The notes beneath the pieces are model-generated. The model worked only from the letters and a program-made list of their open reading frames with translations. It was not told the origin of the DNA and did not search any database. From Actinomadura rudentiformis (GTDB lineage: Bacteria > Actinomycetota > Actinomycetes > Streptosporangiales > Streptosporangiaceae), in the NCBI RefSeq assembly GCF_008923185.1, contig NZ_WBMT01000011.1, positions 291,198 to 355,197 of the forward strand: 64,000 bases of DNA, read 5' to 3'. Position numbers and translations under genes: made by a program. Shown here in pieces: positions 32,295 to 41,407 of the stretch; the first letter of the stretch is position 1; every line of letters begins with the position of its first letter.

Positions 32295-34124
32295 CTATTC
32301 GGGGCGGCGGGCACCGAACATGATCTCGTCCCAGGACGGGACAGAGGCGCGCTTGCCCTTGGCCTTGCGGCGGTTGCGGGCCGCAGGGCGCTGGGGTGCC
32401 GCCGGTGGCTCGGAGCTGGCCGCCGCAGGCTCGCTGCCCGGCTTGTCCGCGGCGGGCATCGCCGGGCGGCCCGCGGGCTTCTTCTTGGCAGGCGTACGCG
32501 GAGCCTCGCGGTGACGCTGCGGCTGTGGCTTCGGCGCCTGTTGCTTGGGCTTCGGCTCGACAGGCTCAGGCGTGGCAGGGGGCTCGTCGTCGGCCTCGGC
32601 GGACGCCTCCGGCTCGTCTTTGGGAGCGTCCGCTTCTTGGGGCGCGAGTTCTTGAGGCGCGAGTTCGTCCGCGGGCTCCAGGGCGGGCTCGGGAACGGGA
32701 TCCGGGGCAGGCCGCGTTGACGCCTCGGGAGCGGGATCCACATCCTGCGAGGGTGCACTGTCCGTGACCTCAGCGGCTGGCTCCTGCTCCACGACCTCTG
32801 CGGCGGCCGACGTCGGCTGGACGTCGCCTTCGTCCTGCGCGGGAGCGGACGCCTCTTCGTGAACGGAGTCCACGTCCTGGGAGGGCTCTTCCTCCTGGAC
32901 GGCGGCGTCCTCCACTGGCGCGGGCTCGGCAGGCTCTTCCTTGCGAGCGAACACAGTGGCGCGTTCCTCTTGAGCCGCGGTCGCCTGCTCCTCACGGGCG
33001 GCACGCGCCTCTTCACGGGCGGCGCGAGCATCCTCCGCCTGTGCCGCCGCGTCCTCGTCCTCCCGGGCGGCCGGGCGCTCGTCACGCGGGGCGTCCGTCT
33101 CGTGTGATTCGTCCCGAGATTCGGCCGGCGTAGCGCGCTCCTCGGAGACCCTCACGGGAGCGGGCGGCTGTTCTTCACGTGCAGGTGCCGCTGGCTGTTC
33201 TTCACGTGCGAGTGCCGGCGGCCGTTCTTCGCGCGCGGCCGCAGGCGCCGGAGCAGGACGGTCCTCGGATGTGGCCTCGTGGATGGCCGGGCGGTCGTCG
33301 TCCCAAGTGTCGGTGGTGGGGGCGGCCATGCGGACGGCGGGGGGCTCCAGGCGCGCGGCGACGGCGGGCTCGCGCGGGGTCTCGGCCGGCTGCGCCGGTT
33401 GCGGTCGGGGGTCGACCATGCGGCCGCGTTCGACGATGTACTCGCGGCGGGCCTCGGCGGGGCGCTGCTGCTCGCGGTCCGAGACGACCTTCATGGCGGG
33501 ACGGCGGGGCACCAGCGGCGTGACCGTGTCGTTCAGCGAGTCGTCCCCCCATTCCACGGCGGTGAGGCGGGCGGCGACCTCGTCGAGAGGGGAGACGTGG
33601 CGGCGGCGGGGGTCGAAGACCCACTCCGCGGCGTGCGGGCGGCCGTTGTCGAAGAACGACAGGCGCACCCGCCAGGTGCTGTCCTCGCACTTCCAGGAGT
33701 CCCACTCGACCTCTTCGAGGTCCACGCCGCCACGGCCGAGGCGTTCTTCGACCGTCTCGCCGAGAGGAGGCCCGGGCGTCGACTCGCCCGGTCGGCGGAC
33801 GGCGACGCGCTGCGCCTGCTGAGCCATGTACTCGCGCTCCTGCAGGACCGGGCCCTCGAACCAGCGAACGCGCTCGACCGGGATGCCGGCCGACTCGGCG
33901 ATTTCCTCCGCCGTCTCGCCGGACCGGATGCGGGCCTGGATCTCCTTGGGACGCAAGGGACTCTCCACTTCGATCTCGAACTGGCCGAGGCGGGAGAAAT
34001 GCCCACGTACCGCTGCGCGCAGCCGGTCATCGACGGGCAGGGTGAACCGGGTGCCCCGGCCCGCGGTCGCCAGGACGAGGTACGTACCGTCCTCGCTGAC
34101 CGCGACGAGGCGCAGCTCCTGCAT
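32295..34124 (-). CDS. sepH: septation protein SepH (DUF3071)
   Basis: 609 residues. The N-terminal DUF3071 domain reads MQELRLVAVSEDGTYLVLAT through LPVDDRLRAAVRGH and a helix-turn-helix-like ETAEEIAESAGIPVERVRW; the next conserved part is WRVRLSFFDNGRPHAAEWVF. In Streptomyces and Mycobacterium SepH binds FtsZ and promotes Z-ring assembly. Residues ~230-590 are a long disordered Glu/Ala/Pro tail with many REEQPPAP-type repeats, longer than in streptomycetes, ending in a basic patch (RNRRKAKGKRASVPSWDEI). ATG 34124 follows GGAAGGAC. In-frame codons upstream lack conservation. Confidence 0.93.
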   Translation of the reverse strand: MQELRLVAVSEDGTYLVLATAGRGTRFTLPVDDRLRAAVRGHFSRLGQFEIEVESPLRPKEIQARIRSGETAEEIAESAGIPVERVRWFEGPVLQEREYMAQQAQRVAVRRPGESTPGPPLGETVEERLGRGGVDLEEVEWDSWKCEDSTWRVRLSFFDNGRPHAAEWVFDPRRRHVSPLDEVAARLTAVEWGDDSLNDTVTPLVPRRPAMKVVSDREQQRPAEARREYIVERGRMVDPRPQPAQPAETPREPAVAARLEPPAVRMAAPTTDTWDDDRPAIHEATSEDRPAPAPAAAREERPPALAREEQPAAPAREEQPPAPVRVSEERATPAESRDESHETDAPRDERPAAREDEDAAAQAEDARAAREEARAAREEQATAAQEERATVFARKEEPAEPAPVEDAAVQEEEPSQDVDSVHEEASAPAQDEGDVQPTSAAAEVVEQEPAAEVTDSAPSQDVDPAPEASTRPAPDPVPEPALEPADELAPQELAPQEADAPKDEPEASAEADDEPPATPEPVEPKPKQQAPKPQPQRHREAPRTPAKKKPAGRPAMPAADKPGSEPAAASSEPPAAPQRPAARNRRKAKGKRASVPSWDEIMFGARRPE

Positions 34125-34567
34125 GCGTGTCCTTCCTGCCCTTCCTGACGGCACCGGAGGGTGCCGGACGACACGTCCGGTCGCGAGCCCGCCTCACTCG
34201 TGCTCGTGACGATCGGTCGTTCGGCGCCCACCGAGGGCGCATGCGTGCCCTTCCCCCGGACTCCTGAGTCTCTCTTCCGGACACGCCTTGCTGCCAGCAC
34301 CGTACCCGGCATGTCCGAACATCGCCGCTCTCGAAGCCCTCCTCACGAGGCTGAAGAGGGCACCTGACCAAGCTTGCCCGTGCCGAACTCCGGCTGGGGT
34401 CGCCCTGCCTGATTCTTGTGGATCCTTTTCCACACTGTGCCTCAAGAGGCAGGGGGACCTGCACTGTTTTGGCCGTCGGCGTCACTTCCAAGGCCTGGAA
34501 CACCCGAGAAGTCCGGCTAGTTTCCAATGCGGCCCCACATATGGGCGGACCGAAACCGGAAAACGGG
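34125..34567. other. 443-bp intergenic region
   Basis: Upstream of sepH and downstream of the lactone oxidase, so it should hold the sepH promoter. A perfect inverted repeat TGCCTC-AA-GAGGCA sits at 34438-34451, and a GTGGA/TCCAC stem just before it (34418-34433). No reading frame looks coding. Confidence 0.45.
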
Positions 34568-35878
34568 TCAGGTGCCGAAGACCTGCCTGGTGTACGGGTT
34601 GAGGAACCGGCGTTCCGGGTCCAACTGGTCCCGCAGAGCCAGGAAGTCGTTGAAGCGCGGATAGACCGTTTCGAGGTACGCGGCGTCGCGCGTGTGCATC
34701 TTGCCCCAGTGGGGACGGCCGCCGACGGCGGTCATGAGCTCCTCGACGCCCTCGAAGTACTCCTCGTGCGGGTCGCGGTGGTAGACGTGGATCGCGATGA
34801 AGGCGCTCGGGCGGTCGTACGCCATCGACAGCCACGCGTCCTCGGCGGGCAGCAGCCGCACCTCGATCGGGAAGCTGATCCGCCAGTCGCGCTTGTCGAA
34901 GAGCCCCCGCAGGTCGCGCAGCGTGGGCACAAGCTGCTCACGCGGGATCGCGTACTCCTGCTCCTTGAAGCGCACCGTGCGCGGGCTGGTGAAGACCTTG
35001 TACGAGGTGTCGCTGAACGTGCGCGCGCCCAGTGCCTTGGCCGAGACGCCGTTGATGAACGGCGCGGCCCCTGGAGCGCGGTGGGTGACGTGCTGGAGCA
35101 AGCCGAAGGCCGTGTTGGACAGGAACTGGTCGTCCAGCCAGCCCTTGAACGTGGAGAGCGGCTTGGCCGGGCCGTCCACGCGGTTGTTGCGCTTGGTCAG
35201 GCAGCCCTCGGTGTGCGGGAACCAGTAGAACTCGAAGTGCTCGTTGGCCGCCTCGAACTCGTCGATGCGCGAGAGCACCTCATCCCACGTCATCGGCTCC
35301 TCGCGGGCCTCCAGGATGAACCTGGGCACGGTCCGCCACGTGATCGCGGTGACGACCCCGAGGGCGCCCACCCCGGCCCTGGCGGCGTCGAAGAGTTCCG
35401 GCCGTTCGTCCCGGGAGCAGGTCACCACGCTGCCGTCGGCGAGGACCAGTTCGAGGGCCTCGACCTGGGACACGAAACCGGCGGCGTCGCGGCCGGTGCC
35501 GTGCGTCGCGGTCTGGAGGGCGCCCGCGACCGTCTGCTCCTGGATGTCACCCATGTTGGCGAGCGCGAGGCCGTGCTCGTCCAGGACCCGGTTGAACTCG
35601 TGCAGCGGCAGGCCCGCCTCGACCGTGACCAGCCCGCTGGCGGTGTCGACCGAACGGACCGCCGTCAACGCGGTTGGCCGCAGCAAGGTCCCCTCGGCGA
35701 CTGCTGCGCCGGTGAACGAGTGTCCGGTCCCGACCATGCGGACCGTGAGACCGTCGGCGGCGGCTGAGCGCACTGCGCCGGCCACCTCGTCGGTGGTCCG
35801 GGGGGTGACGACGCGCCGTGGCGTGACCTGCTGGTTTCCGGCCCAATTCTGCCACTTTTGTGAGCTCGTGGGGGACAT
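34568..35878 (-). CDS. FAD-linked sugar-lactone oxidase (D-arabinono-1,4-lactone oxidase family)
   Basis: 436 residues. The FAD_binding_4 (VAO) domain shows VRMVGTGHSFTGAAVAEGTL, with the GTGHS segment that in several relatives bears the flavin-linking His, then GLALANMGDIQEQTVAGALQ and GTGRDAAGF. The C-terminal ALO domain includes HWGKMHTRDAAYLETVYPR and ends in RRFLNPYTRQVFGT. Related enzymes are M. tuberculosis gulonolactone dehydrogenase and Streptomyces alditol oxidase; which substrate applies here is open. Ten bases separate it from the upstream MFS gene on the same strand, so they are probably co-transcribed. Confidence 0.9.
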   Translation of the reverse strand: MSPTSSQKWQNWAGNQQVTPRRVVTPRTTDEVAGAVRSAAADGLTVRMVGTGHSFTGAAVAEGTLLRPTALTAVRSVDTASGLVTVEAGLPLHEFNRVLDEHGLALANMGDIQEQTVAGALQTATHGTGRDAAGFVSQVEALELVLADGSVVTCSRDERPELFDAARAGVGALGVVTAITWRTVPRFILEAREEPMTWDEVLSRIDEFEAANEHFEFYWFPHTEGCLTKRNNRVDGPAKPLSTFKGWLDDQFLSNTAFGLLQHVTHRAPGAAPFINGVSAKALGARTFSDTSYKVFTSPRTVRFKEQEYAIPREQLVPTLRDLRGLFDKRDWRISFPIEVRLLPAEDAWLSMAYDRPSAFIAIHVYHRDPHEEYFEGVEELMTAVGGRPHWGKMHTRDAAYLETVYPRFNDFLALRDQLDPERRFLNPYTRQVFGT

Positions 35879-35887
35879 GCGGCGACT

Positions 35888-37105
35888 CTACCCGGATGGC
35901 TGACGTGAAGAAAGTTCATGTTTATTTATTTTCCGTGTCCCGGCCAAGCCGATCGCCGCCGCGACCAGAGCGGCCCCCAGCGGGAGCAGGAACGCGGCCC
36001 GCGCGCCGTACACGTCGACCACCCGCCCGGCGCTGGAGGCGCCGAGCGCCACGCCGAGGCCGACCGTGGTCGAGACCAGCGCGAGTCCCTCGGTCAGCTG
36101 GTGTCCCGGGACGGCCTGCTCGACCACCCCGTACCCCGGGATGATCGTGGGCGAGATCGCCAGTCCGGAGAAGAAGACCACGAACATCATCAGATAGAGG
36201 TTCGTGATCAGCAGCGGCGGCACGAGCCCGGCGGCGAGGAGGATCAGCCCGATCCGGAACCGGCGGTCGAGGGGACTGCGCCAGTGCCGCGCCCCGTACC
36301 AGAGCGCGGCGCTCCCACTGCCCAGGGCGTAGCAGCCGAGGAGCAGCCCGGCGAGGGCCTTGTGGCCCTTCTCCTCGGCGAACGCGATGCCGCTGACGTC
36401 GATCGCCCCGAAGACCGTCCCCAGCATCAGGAAGACCGGCGCCATGACCAGCACCGCCGGATTGCGCAGCACGCTCGCCGATCCGCCCGCCGAGGGCGGA
36501 TTGGGCGGCGGTTCGGTGCCGCGCTGCGCGGCCAGGGCCAGGCAGCCGGCGAGGGTGCACGCGGCGGCGACGGCCAGGCCCGCCGCCGGATGCACGCCGG
36601 TGGCCACGGCCGTGACGATCATCGGACCGCAGACGAAGATTGTCTCGTCCACGACCGACTCGAAGGAGAACGCGGTGTGCAGCCGCGCGGGGCCGTCGCG
36701 CAGCGCGTGCTTCCAGCGCGCCCGCACCCAGGCGCCCAGCGACGGCTGCGTCAGCCCGGCCAGCGCCGCCATCGGGAACAACGTCCACGTCGGCAGGTGC
36801 AGCAGGGTGAAGGTGATCAGTGTGGCGAAGCTGGACGCGTTGGCCAGCGCCAGCGGGATGAGGATCCGGCGTTGTCCGTACCGGTCGGCGAAGCGCGCGC
36901 TGAGCGGGGCTCCTGCCGCATAGGCCAGAGAGAGGGTCGCCGACACCGCACCGGCGATACCGTACGATCCGGTAATCGCGGACACGAGTAGGACGATGCC
37001 GATTCCCACCATGGACATCGACATGCGGCCCACGAAGCCCGCGGCGACGAAGGTCCGGGCCCCGGGAACGGCCAGCAGCTCCCGGTACGGGTTGGCCAAA
37101 TCCAT
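35888..37105 (-). CDS. MFS transporter
   Basis: 405 residues with ~12 membrane segments. The motif A loop reads SARFADRYGQRRIL, and the first helix follows FVAAGFVGRMSMSMVG. Such proteins are usually exporters of small molecules. The ATG at 37105 has GAGGAG directly against it, too close to be ideal, so the true start could be slightly downstream. It likely shares a transcript with the sugar-lactone oxidase. Confidence 0.85.
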   Translation of the reverse strand: MDLANPYRELLAVPGARTFVAAGFVGRMSMSMVGIGIVLLVSAITGSYGIAGAVSATLSLAYAAGAPLSARFADRYGQRRILIPLALANASSFATLITFTLLHLPTWTLFPMAALAGLTQPSLGAWVRARWKHALRDGPARLHTAFSFESVVDETIFVCGPMIVTAVATGVHPAAGLAVAAACTLAGCLALAAQRGTEPPPNPPSAGGSASVLRNPAVLVMAPVFLMLGTVFGAIDVSGIAFAEEKGHKALAGLLLGCYALGSGSAALWYGARHWRSPLDRRFRIGLILLAAGLVPPLLITNLYLMMFVVFFSGLAISPTIIPGYGVVEQAVPGHQLTEGLALVSTTVGLGVALGASSAGRVVDVYGARAAFLLPLGAALVAAAIGLAGTRKINKHELSSRQPSG

Positions 37106-37228
37106 CTCCTCACCCCGGAGACGGCCCCCCGGTCTCGTCGTCGACCTCCAGACCCAAGATCACGTTACTGGGCGAAACAACTCTAAAAACAAGTAACCCC
37201 TCGATAGCGACTCTCGTTGGGATTGGTT

Positions 37229-38407
37229 GTGGCTCCTCCTTCACCGCCCCGGAAGCAGCCCAAGGTCAAGACCGGGCGTCGGCTGGCGCCGCTCGCCGCG
37301 GCCGGCCTCGCGTTGCTGGTCGCGGGCAGCCTCGGCGGTGGCGTCTACGCGGCCATCGACACCCGGGACGACACGCGCCGTTCGGCCTCGGGCACACCCT
37401 CTGAGGTGCCGCCGACCGCGCCGCCAGGACCGGTGACGAACGTGGCGGACGCCGGCCAGATCGCTCCGCTGCGCCGGGTCGTACCGCCGGACGTGCTCGC
37501 GGTGAGCGGCGGAGGCGGCTCGATCACCCCGTCACAGATCACCAAGATCTCCAAGCTGGCCAAGGTCCGGGACGTGGTGGCGGTCGCGGGCGGGGCCGTC
37601 CAGCTCCAGGGGCGCGCGATCAACACGTTCGCGGTCGACCCGTCCTCGTTCCGGTCCTGGACCCCGCCGGGCACCGCGAAGAAGACCGAGCTGTGGGCCG
37701 CGCTCGCCGCGGACCAGTTCGTGGTCTCCTCCTCGGCGGCCGAGCAGCTGCAGCTCGCCCGCGGCTTCCAGTACCCGATCGTGGCCCGCACGATGCCCAA
37801 CCTCACGATGGGCGGCTCCGGCACGCTCGGCCTGCCCGGCATCGACCTGCTGGTCAGCCGCAAGACCGGCACCGACCTGGGCCTGGTCCCGAACGTGGCC
37901 GTCATGGTGAACGCGCCGGGCGCCGACCCCGCCAAGGTCGTCAAGGGGGTCAGCAAGGTTCTCGGGACGGGCGCGAACGTGGTCAACCTGCACGAGCAGA
38001 AGTACCAGGCACCCGCCGACGGCGGCCGCCCGGGCAGCTACATGGACCTCTACCGGCAGGCGGCCACCACCTGCCCCGGCCTGTCGTGGACGGTCCTCGC
38101 CGCCATCGGCCAGGTGGAGAGCGACCACGGCCGGAATGCGGGCCGCTCCAGCGCGGGAGCGCTCGGCCCGATGCAGTTCATGCCCGCCACATGGAAGGCG
38201 TACGGCGTGGACGGCGACCGTGACGGCAAGGCGGACATCATGAACCCCTACGACGCCGTTCCCGGGGCCGCCAAGTACCTGTGCGCCAACGGCGCCGGCA
38301 AGGGCGGCAAACAGCTCTACCGCGCGATCTGGCACTACAACCACGCCGACTGGTACGTCCAGAAGGTGCTGGCGCTGGCCAAGGCCTACGCCGCCCGCTA
38401 CCGCTGA
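37229..38407 (+). CDS. membrane-anchored lytic transglycosylase
   Basis: 392 residues. One N-terminal helix (LAPLAAAGLALLVAGSLGGG) anchors it; ~50-270 has no domain I recognise and may dock to the wall. The last ~130 residues are a lysozyme-like SLT domain: LSWTVLAAIGQVESDHGRN has the catalytic Glu (~296), then SSAGALGPMQFMPATWKAYG, DIMNPYDAV and AIWHYNHADWYVQKV. It would cleave peptidoglycan glycan strands. GTG 37229 has only a weak GGGA; TTG codons lie up to 12 bases earlier. Divergent from the MFS gene; upstream of hemH. Confidence 0.9.
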   Translation: MAPPSPPRKQPKVKTGRRLAPLAAAGLALLVAGSLGGGVYAAIDTRDDTRRSASGTPSEVPPTAPPGPVTNVADAGQIAPLRRVVPPDVLAVSGGGGSITPSQITKISKLAKVRDVVAVAGGAVQLQGRAINTFAVDPSSFRSWTPPGTAKKTELWAALAADQFVVSSSAAEQLQLARGFQYPIVARTMPNLTMGGSGTLGLPGIDLLVSRKTGTDLGLVPNVAVMVNAPGADPAKVVKGVSKVLGTGANVVNLHEQKYQAPADGGRPGSYMDLYRQAATTCPGLSWTVLAAIGQVESDHGRNAGRSSAGALGPMQFMPATWKAYGVDGDRDGKADIMNPYDAVPGAAKYLCANGAGKGGKQLYRAIWHYNHADWYVQKVLALAKAYAARYR

Positions 38408-38493
38408 CCCGCGGGTCCGGAGCGGGTCCGGGTGAGACCGGGGTGGAACCGGGGTGAGATCTGTCACTCGCGGGCTGCTGGTTGGATGGACGC

Positions 38494-39453
38494 ATGACGA
38501 CTGGACGCACGGCGGCTGGAGGCATGACGACGCAGTACGACGCGCTGCTTCTGCTGTCTTTCGGGGGGCCAGAGGGGCCCGACGACGTGATCCCCTTCCT
38601 GGAGAACGTCACACGGGGCCGGGGCATCCCGCGCGAGCGCCTTGAGGCCGTCGGCGAGCACTACTTCCTCTTCGGCGGCGTCAGCCCGATCAACCAGCAG
38701 TGCCGGGACCTCAAGGCCGCCATCGAGGCCGACTTCAAAGAACATTCGATGGACCTGCCCGTCTACTGGGGCAACCGCAACTGGACCCCGTACCTCGCCG
38801 ACACCGTCCGGCAGATGAAGGAGGACGGGGTCCGCCGCGCCGCCGCGTTCGTCACGTCCGCCTACAGCGGCTACTCGACCAGCGACCAGTACGTGGAGGA
38901 CCTCGCGCGCGCCCGCGCCGAGGTCCCGGACGCGCCGGAGATCGACAAGCTGCCCGTCTACTGCCGCCGCGCCGGCTTCCTCGCCCCGTTCGCCGACGCC
39001 ACCCGGACGGCCCTCGCGGGCGCGCCGCAGGGCACCCACCTCGTCTTCACCGCCCACAGCGTGCCGCTCGCGCAGCCCCGCCGTGAGCTCTACGTGGCCG
39101 AGCTGGAGGAGGCCGCGGCGACCGTGGCGGACGAGGCGGCACCGGGCACGCCGTGGGCGCTGGTCTACCAGAGCCGGAGCGGGCCGCCGAGCCAGCCGTG
39201 GCTGGAGCCGGACGTGTGCGATCACCTGGAGACGCTGCACGGCGCGGGCGTCCGCTCGGTGGTGACGGTCCCGATCGGGTTCGTCTCCGACCACATGGAG
39301 GTCAAGTACGACCTCGACGTCGAGGCGGCCGCCAAGGCCGGGGAACTCGGGATGCAATTCGTACGGGTCACCACACCCGGGACAGATCCGCGGTTCGCCG
39401 CGCTCGCCCGCGAACTGGTGACCGAAGCACAGACATCGGGGGAACGAGCGTGA
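38494..39453 (+). CDS. hemH: ferrochelatase (coproporphyrin III type)
   Basis: 319 residues. Inserts Fe2+ into coproporphyrin III in the actinobacterial haem route. Opening YDALLLLSFGGPEGPDDV, then FVTSAYSGYSTSDQY; the catalytic His is in FTAHSVPLAQ (~188) and the metal-side Glu in GFVSDHMEVKYDLD (~269). The ATG at 38494 was used; ATG 38524, right before the conserved core, is equally plausible but has GGAGG too close. Its stop overlaps the GTG of the inositol-phosphatase-like gene. Confidence 0.93.
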   Translation: MTTGRTAAGGMTTQYDALLLLSFGGPEGPDDVIPFLENVTRGRGIPRERLEAVGEHYFLFGGVSPINQQCRDLKAAIEADFKEHSMDLPVYWGNRNWTPYLADTVRQMKEDGVRRAAAFVTSAYSGYSTSDQYVEDLARARAEVPDAPEIDKLPVYCRRAGFLAPFADATRTALAGAPQGTHLVFTAHSVPLAQPRRELYVAELEEAAATVADEAAPGTPWALVYQSRSGPPSQPWLEPDVCDHLETLHGAGVRSVVTVPIGFVSDHMEVKYDLDVEAAAKAGELGMQFVRVTTPGTDPRFAALARELVTEAQTSGERA

Positions 39454-40259
39454 GCCAAGCCGAGGACCTGCTGGAACTCGCCGTGGAGACCGCCCGCGAG
39501 GCGGCCCGCATGCTGGTCGACAAGCGGCCGGTGGGCGGGCCGGACGTGGTGCAGACCAAGTCGAGCCCGACCGACGTGGTCACCCAGATGGACCAGGCCG
39601 CGGAACGCCTGATCGTCGAGCGCATCCGGGCCGCCCGGCCCGACGACGGCTTCCTGGGCGAGGAGGGCGGCACCCACGACGGCGGCAGCAACGTGCGGTG
39701 GGTGATCGACCCGATCGACGGGACCGTCAACTACCTGTACGACCTGCCCGACTGGGCCGTCAGCATCGCCGCCGAGGTGGACGGCGTGGCGGTGGCCGGG
39801 GTGGTCGACATGCCGCGGCGCGGCGAGACGTACACCGCCGTCCAGGGCGGCGGCGCGCTGCTGCAGACCCCCTCCGGCGCCCGCGATCTCCAGGTCAACG
39901 CCGCCGTGCCGCTCAACCAGGCCCTCGTGGCCACCGGTTTCGGGTACGCGGCGGAGCGCCGCGCCCACCAGGCCGAGGTCCTCACCGGCGTGCTGCCCAA
40001 CGTCCGTGACATCAGGCGGAACGGGTCGTGCTGCGTGGACCTGTGCTCGCTCGCCGCGGGCCGCGTGGACGCCTATTACGAACGCGGCGTCCAGGCATGG
40101 GACATCGCCGCCGGAGCGTTGATCGTCCAGGAGGCCGGCGGTCTCGTCGGCGGCCTGGAGGGCGCCCCTGCGGGCCCCGAACTGACCATCGCCGCGGGCC
40201 CCGCCACCTTCGAGGCCCTCCACGACCTCCTGCTCCCCCTGGGCCCGGCCCGCGACTGA
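39450..40259 (+). CDS. inositol monophosphatase family protein
   Basis: 269 residues. Mg2+-dependent phosphatase with FLGEEGG (~70), WVIDPIDGTVNYLY (~85-98) and AWDIAAGALIVQEAGG (~217), the three metal-site motifs. Substrates in actinobacteria include myo-inositol-1-phosphate and histidinol-phosphate; which one applies is not evident. The hemH-IMPase pair is translationally coupled (GTGA) and also common in other actinobacteria. Followed by a strong hairpin. Confidence 0.92.
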   Translation: MSQAEDLLELAVETAREAARMLVDKRPVGGPDVVQTKSSPTDVVTQMDQAAERLIVERIRAARPDDGFLGEEGGTHDGGSNVRWVIDPIDGTVNYLYDLPDWAVSIAAEVDGVAVAGVVDMPRRGETYTAVQGGGALLQTPSGARDLQVNAAVPLNQALVATGFGYAAERRAHQAEVLTGVLPNVRDIRRNGSCCVDLCSLAAGRVDAYYERGVQAWDIAAGALIVQEAGGLVGGLEGAPAGPELTIAAGPATFEALHDLLLPLGPARD

Positions 40260-40309
40260 CGTGAAAGGCCCTCTCCGCGGCCCTCAGGGGCATGGAGACC
40301 CGTGCACAA

Positions 40310-40343
40310 CAGGGAGACTGGGGCCGTGGCCCCGGTCTCCCTG
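40310..40343. terminator. hairpin between the IMPase and the small minus-strand gene
   Basis: CAGGGAGAC-T-GGGGCC pairs with GGCCCC-G-GTCTCCCTG with a two-base loop. It probably ends transcription from both sides. Confidence 0.75.
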
Positions 40344-40363
40344 TGGCTATCGCAGAGGCGTCC

Positions 40364-40540
40364 TCAGTCGCAGCGGGGTAGTTCGACGCCAATGTCGTGG
40401 TTCGCTGCGATCCGGCGCAGTTCTTTGATCTCCTCCTGGCGGATGTCCGCCAGGTAGGTGTCGTCGTTAGCGTGGGCGTGTTGCAGCGACTCGTACGCGT
40501 CGTCGAGTCGTTGTCTGATGGCTCGTGACAGCTCGCCCAT
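40364..40540 (-). CDS. 58-residue conserved small protein
   Basis: ATG 40540 with an excellent GGGAGGAGG site opens a 58-codon frame to TGA at 40364. The protein is charged and helical (MGELSRAIRQRLDDAYESLQ, ..RQEEIKELRRIAANHDIG), without membrane or signal segments. Similar short helical proteins are frequent in actinobacteria and have no known role. Convergent with the IMPase gene and divergent from the OmpR-type regulator. Confidence 0.7.
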   Translation of the reverse strand: MGELSRAIRQRLDDAYESLQHAHANDDTYLADIRQEEIKELRRIAANHDIGVELPRCD

Positions 40541-40753
40541 GGGCCTCCTCCCGGATCAGGCCGCTCCTACCCACACCTACGCTGAAGATAAACCTGTTCC
40601 AAACCAGCAATTCGCAGTGTGTTCCGGTGGGTGTGCGGCGCCATCCTGAACGGGGCTTACGGGCTTCTTACGAGGCCCATGTCATACCTGGACTGCCTGT
40701 ACCTGGACGGGTGCCGTCCGGCGCGCGGGCATCATGGACGAGGGGGACGTGGA

Positions 40754-41407
40754 GTGCGTGTTCTAGTCGTCGAGGACGAGCGGGTGCTCGCCGACGCGAT
40801 CGCCACCGGCCTGCGCCGGGAGGCGCTGGCCGTGGACGTCGCGTACGACGGGGCAGGCGCCCTGGAGCGGGCTGGGGTCAACGAGTACGACGTGATCGTG
40901 CTCGACCGGGACCTGCCTAGGATCCACGGCGACGACGTCTGCAAGCAACTCGTCGCGCAGCGGTATCCCGCGCGGATCATCATGCTGACGGCGGCCGGCG
41001 AGCTGGACGACAAGGTCGAGGGCCTCTCCATCGGAGCCGACGACTACCTGGCCAAGCCGTTCGCGTTCGCCGAGCTGATCGCCCGGGTGCGCGCGCTGGG
41101 CCGCCGTGCCTCGGCGCCGCTGCCGCCGGTGCTCGAACGCGCGGGGATCGTCCTCGACCCGTCGCGCCGCGAGGTGCTGCGCGACGGCCGTCCGGTCGAT
41201 CTCACCCGCAAGGAGTTCGCGGTGCTGGAGGTGCTGCTGGGCGCCGAGGGCGCCGTGGTCAGCTCCGAGCAGCTGCTGGAGAAGGCCTGGGACGAGCACA
41301 TCGACCCGTTCACCAACGTGGTGCGGGTCACGATGATGACGCTGCGCAAGAAGCTCGGCGACCCGCCGGTGATCGAGACGGTGCCGGGAGTGGGGTACCG
41401 GCTATGA
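40754..41407 (+). CDS. OmpR-family response regulator
   Basis: 217 residues. Receiver domain: VLVVEDERVLADAIATGL, phospho-Asp in VIVLDRDLPRIHGDD (~50) and Lys in DYLAKPFAFAELIARVRAL (~101). The C-terminal winged helix includes DLTRKEFAVLEVLL and ends VIETVPGVGYRL. GTG 40754 follows GGGGGA and sits at the start of homology. Stop overlaps the kinase start (ATGA). Target genes unknown. Confidence 0.93.
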   Translation: MRVLVVEDERVLADAIATGLRREALAVDVAYDGAGALERAGVNEYDVIVLDRDLPRIHGDDVCKQLVAQRYPARIIMLTAAGELDDKVEGLSIGADDYLAKPFAFAELIARVRALGRRASAPLPPVLERAGIVLDPSRREVLRDGRPVDLTRKEFAVLEVLLGAEGAVVSSEQLLEKAWDEHIDPFTNVVRVTMMTLRKKLGDPPVIETVPGVGYRL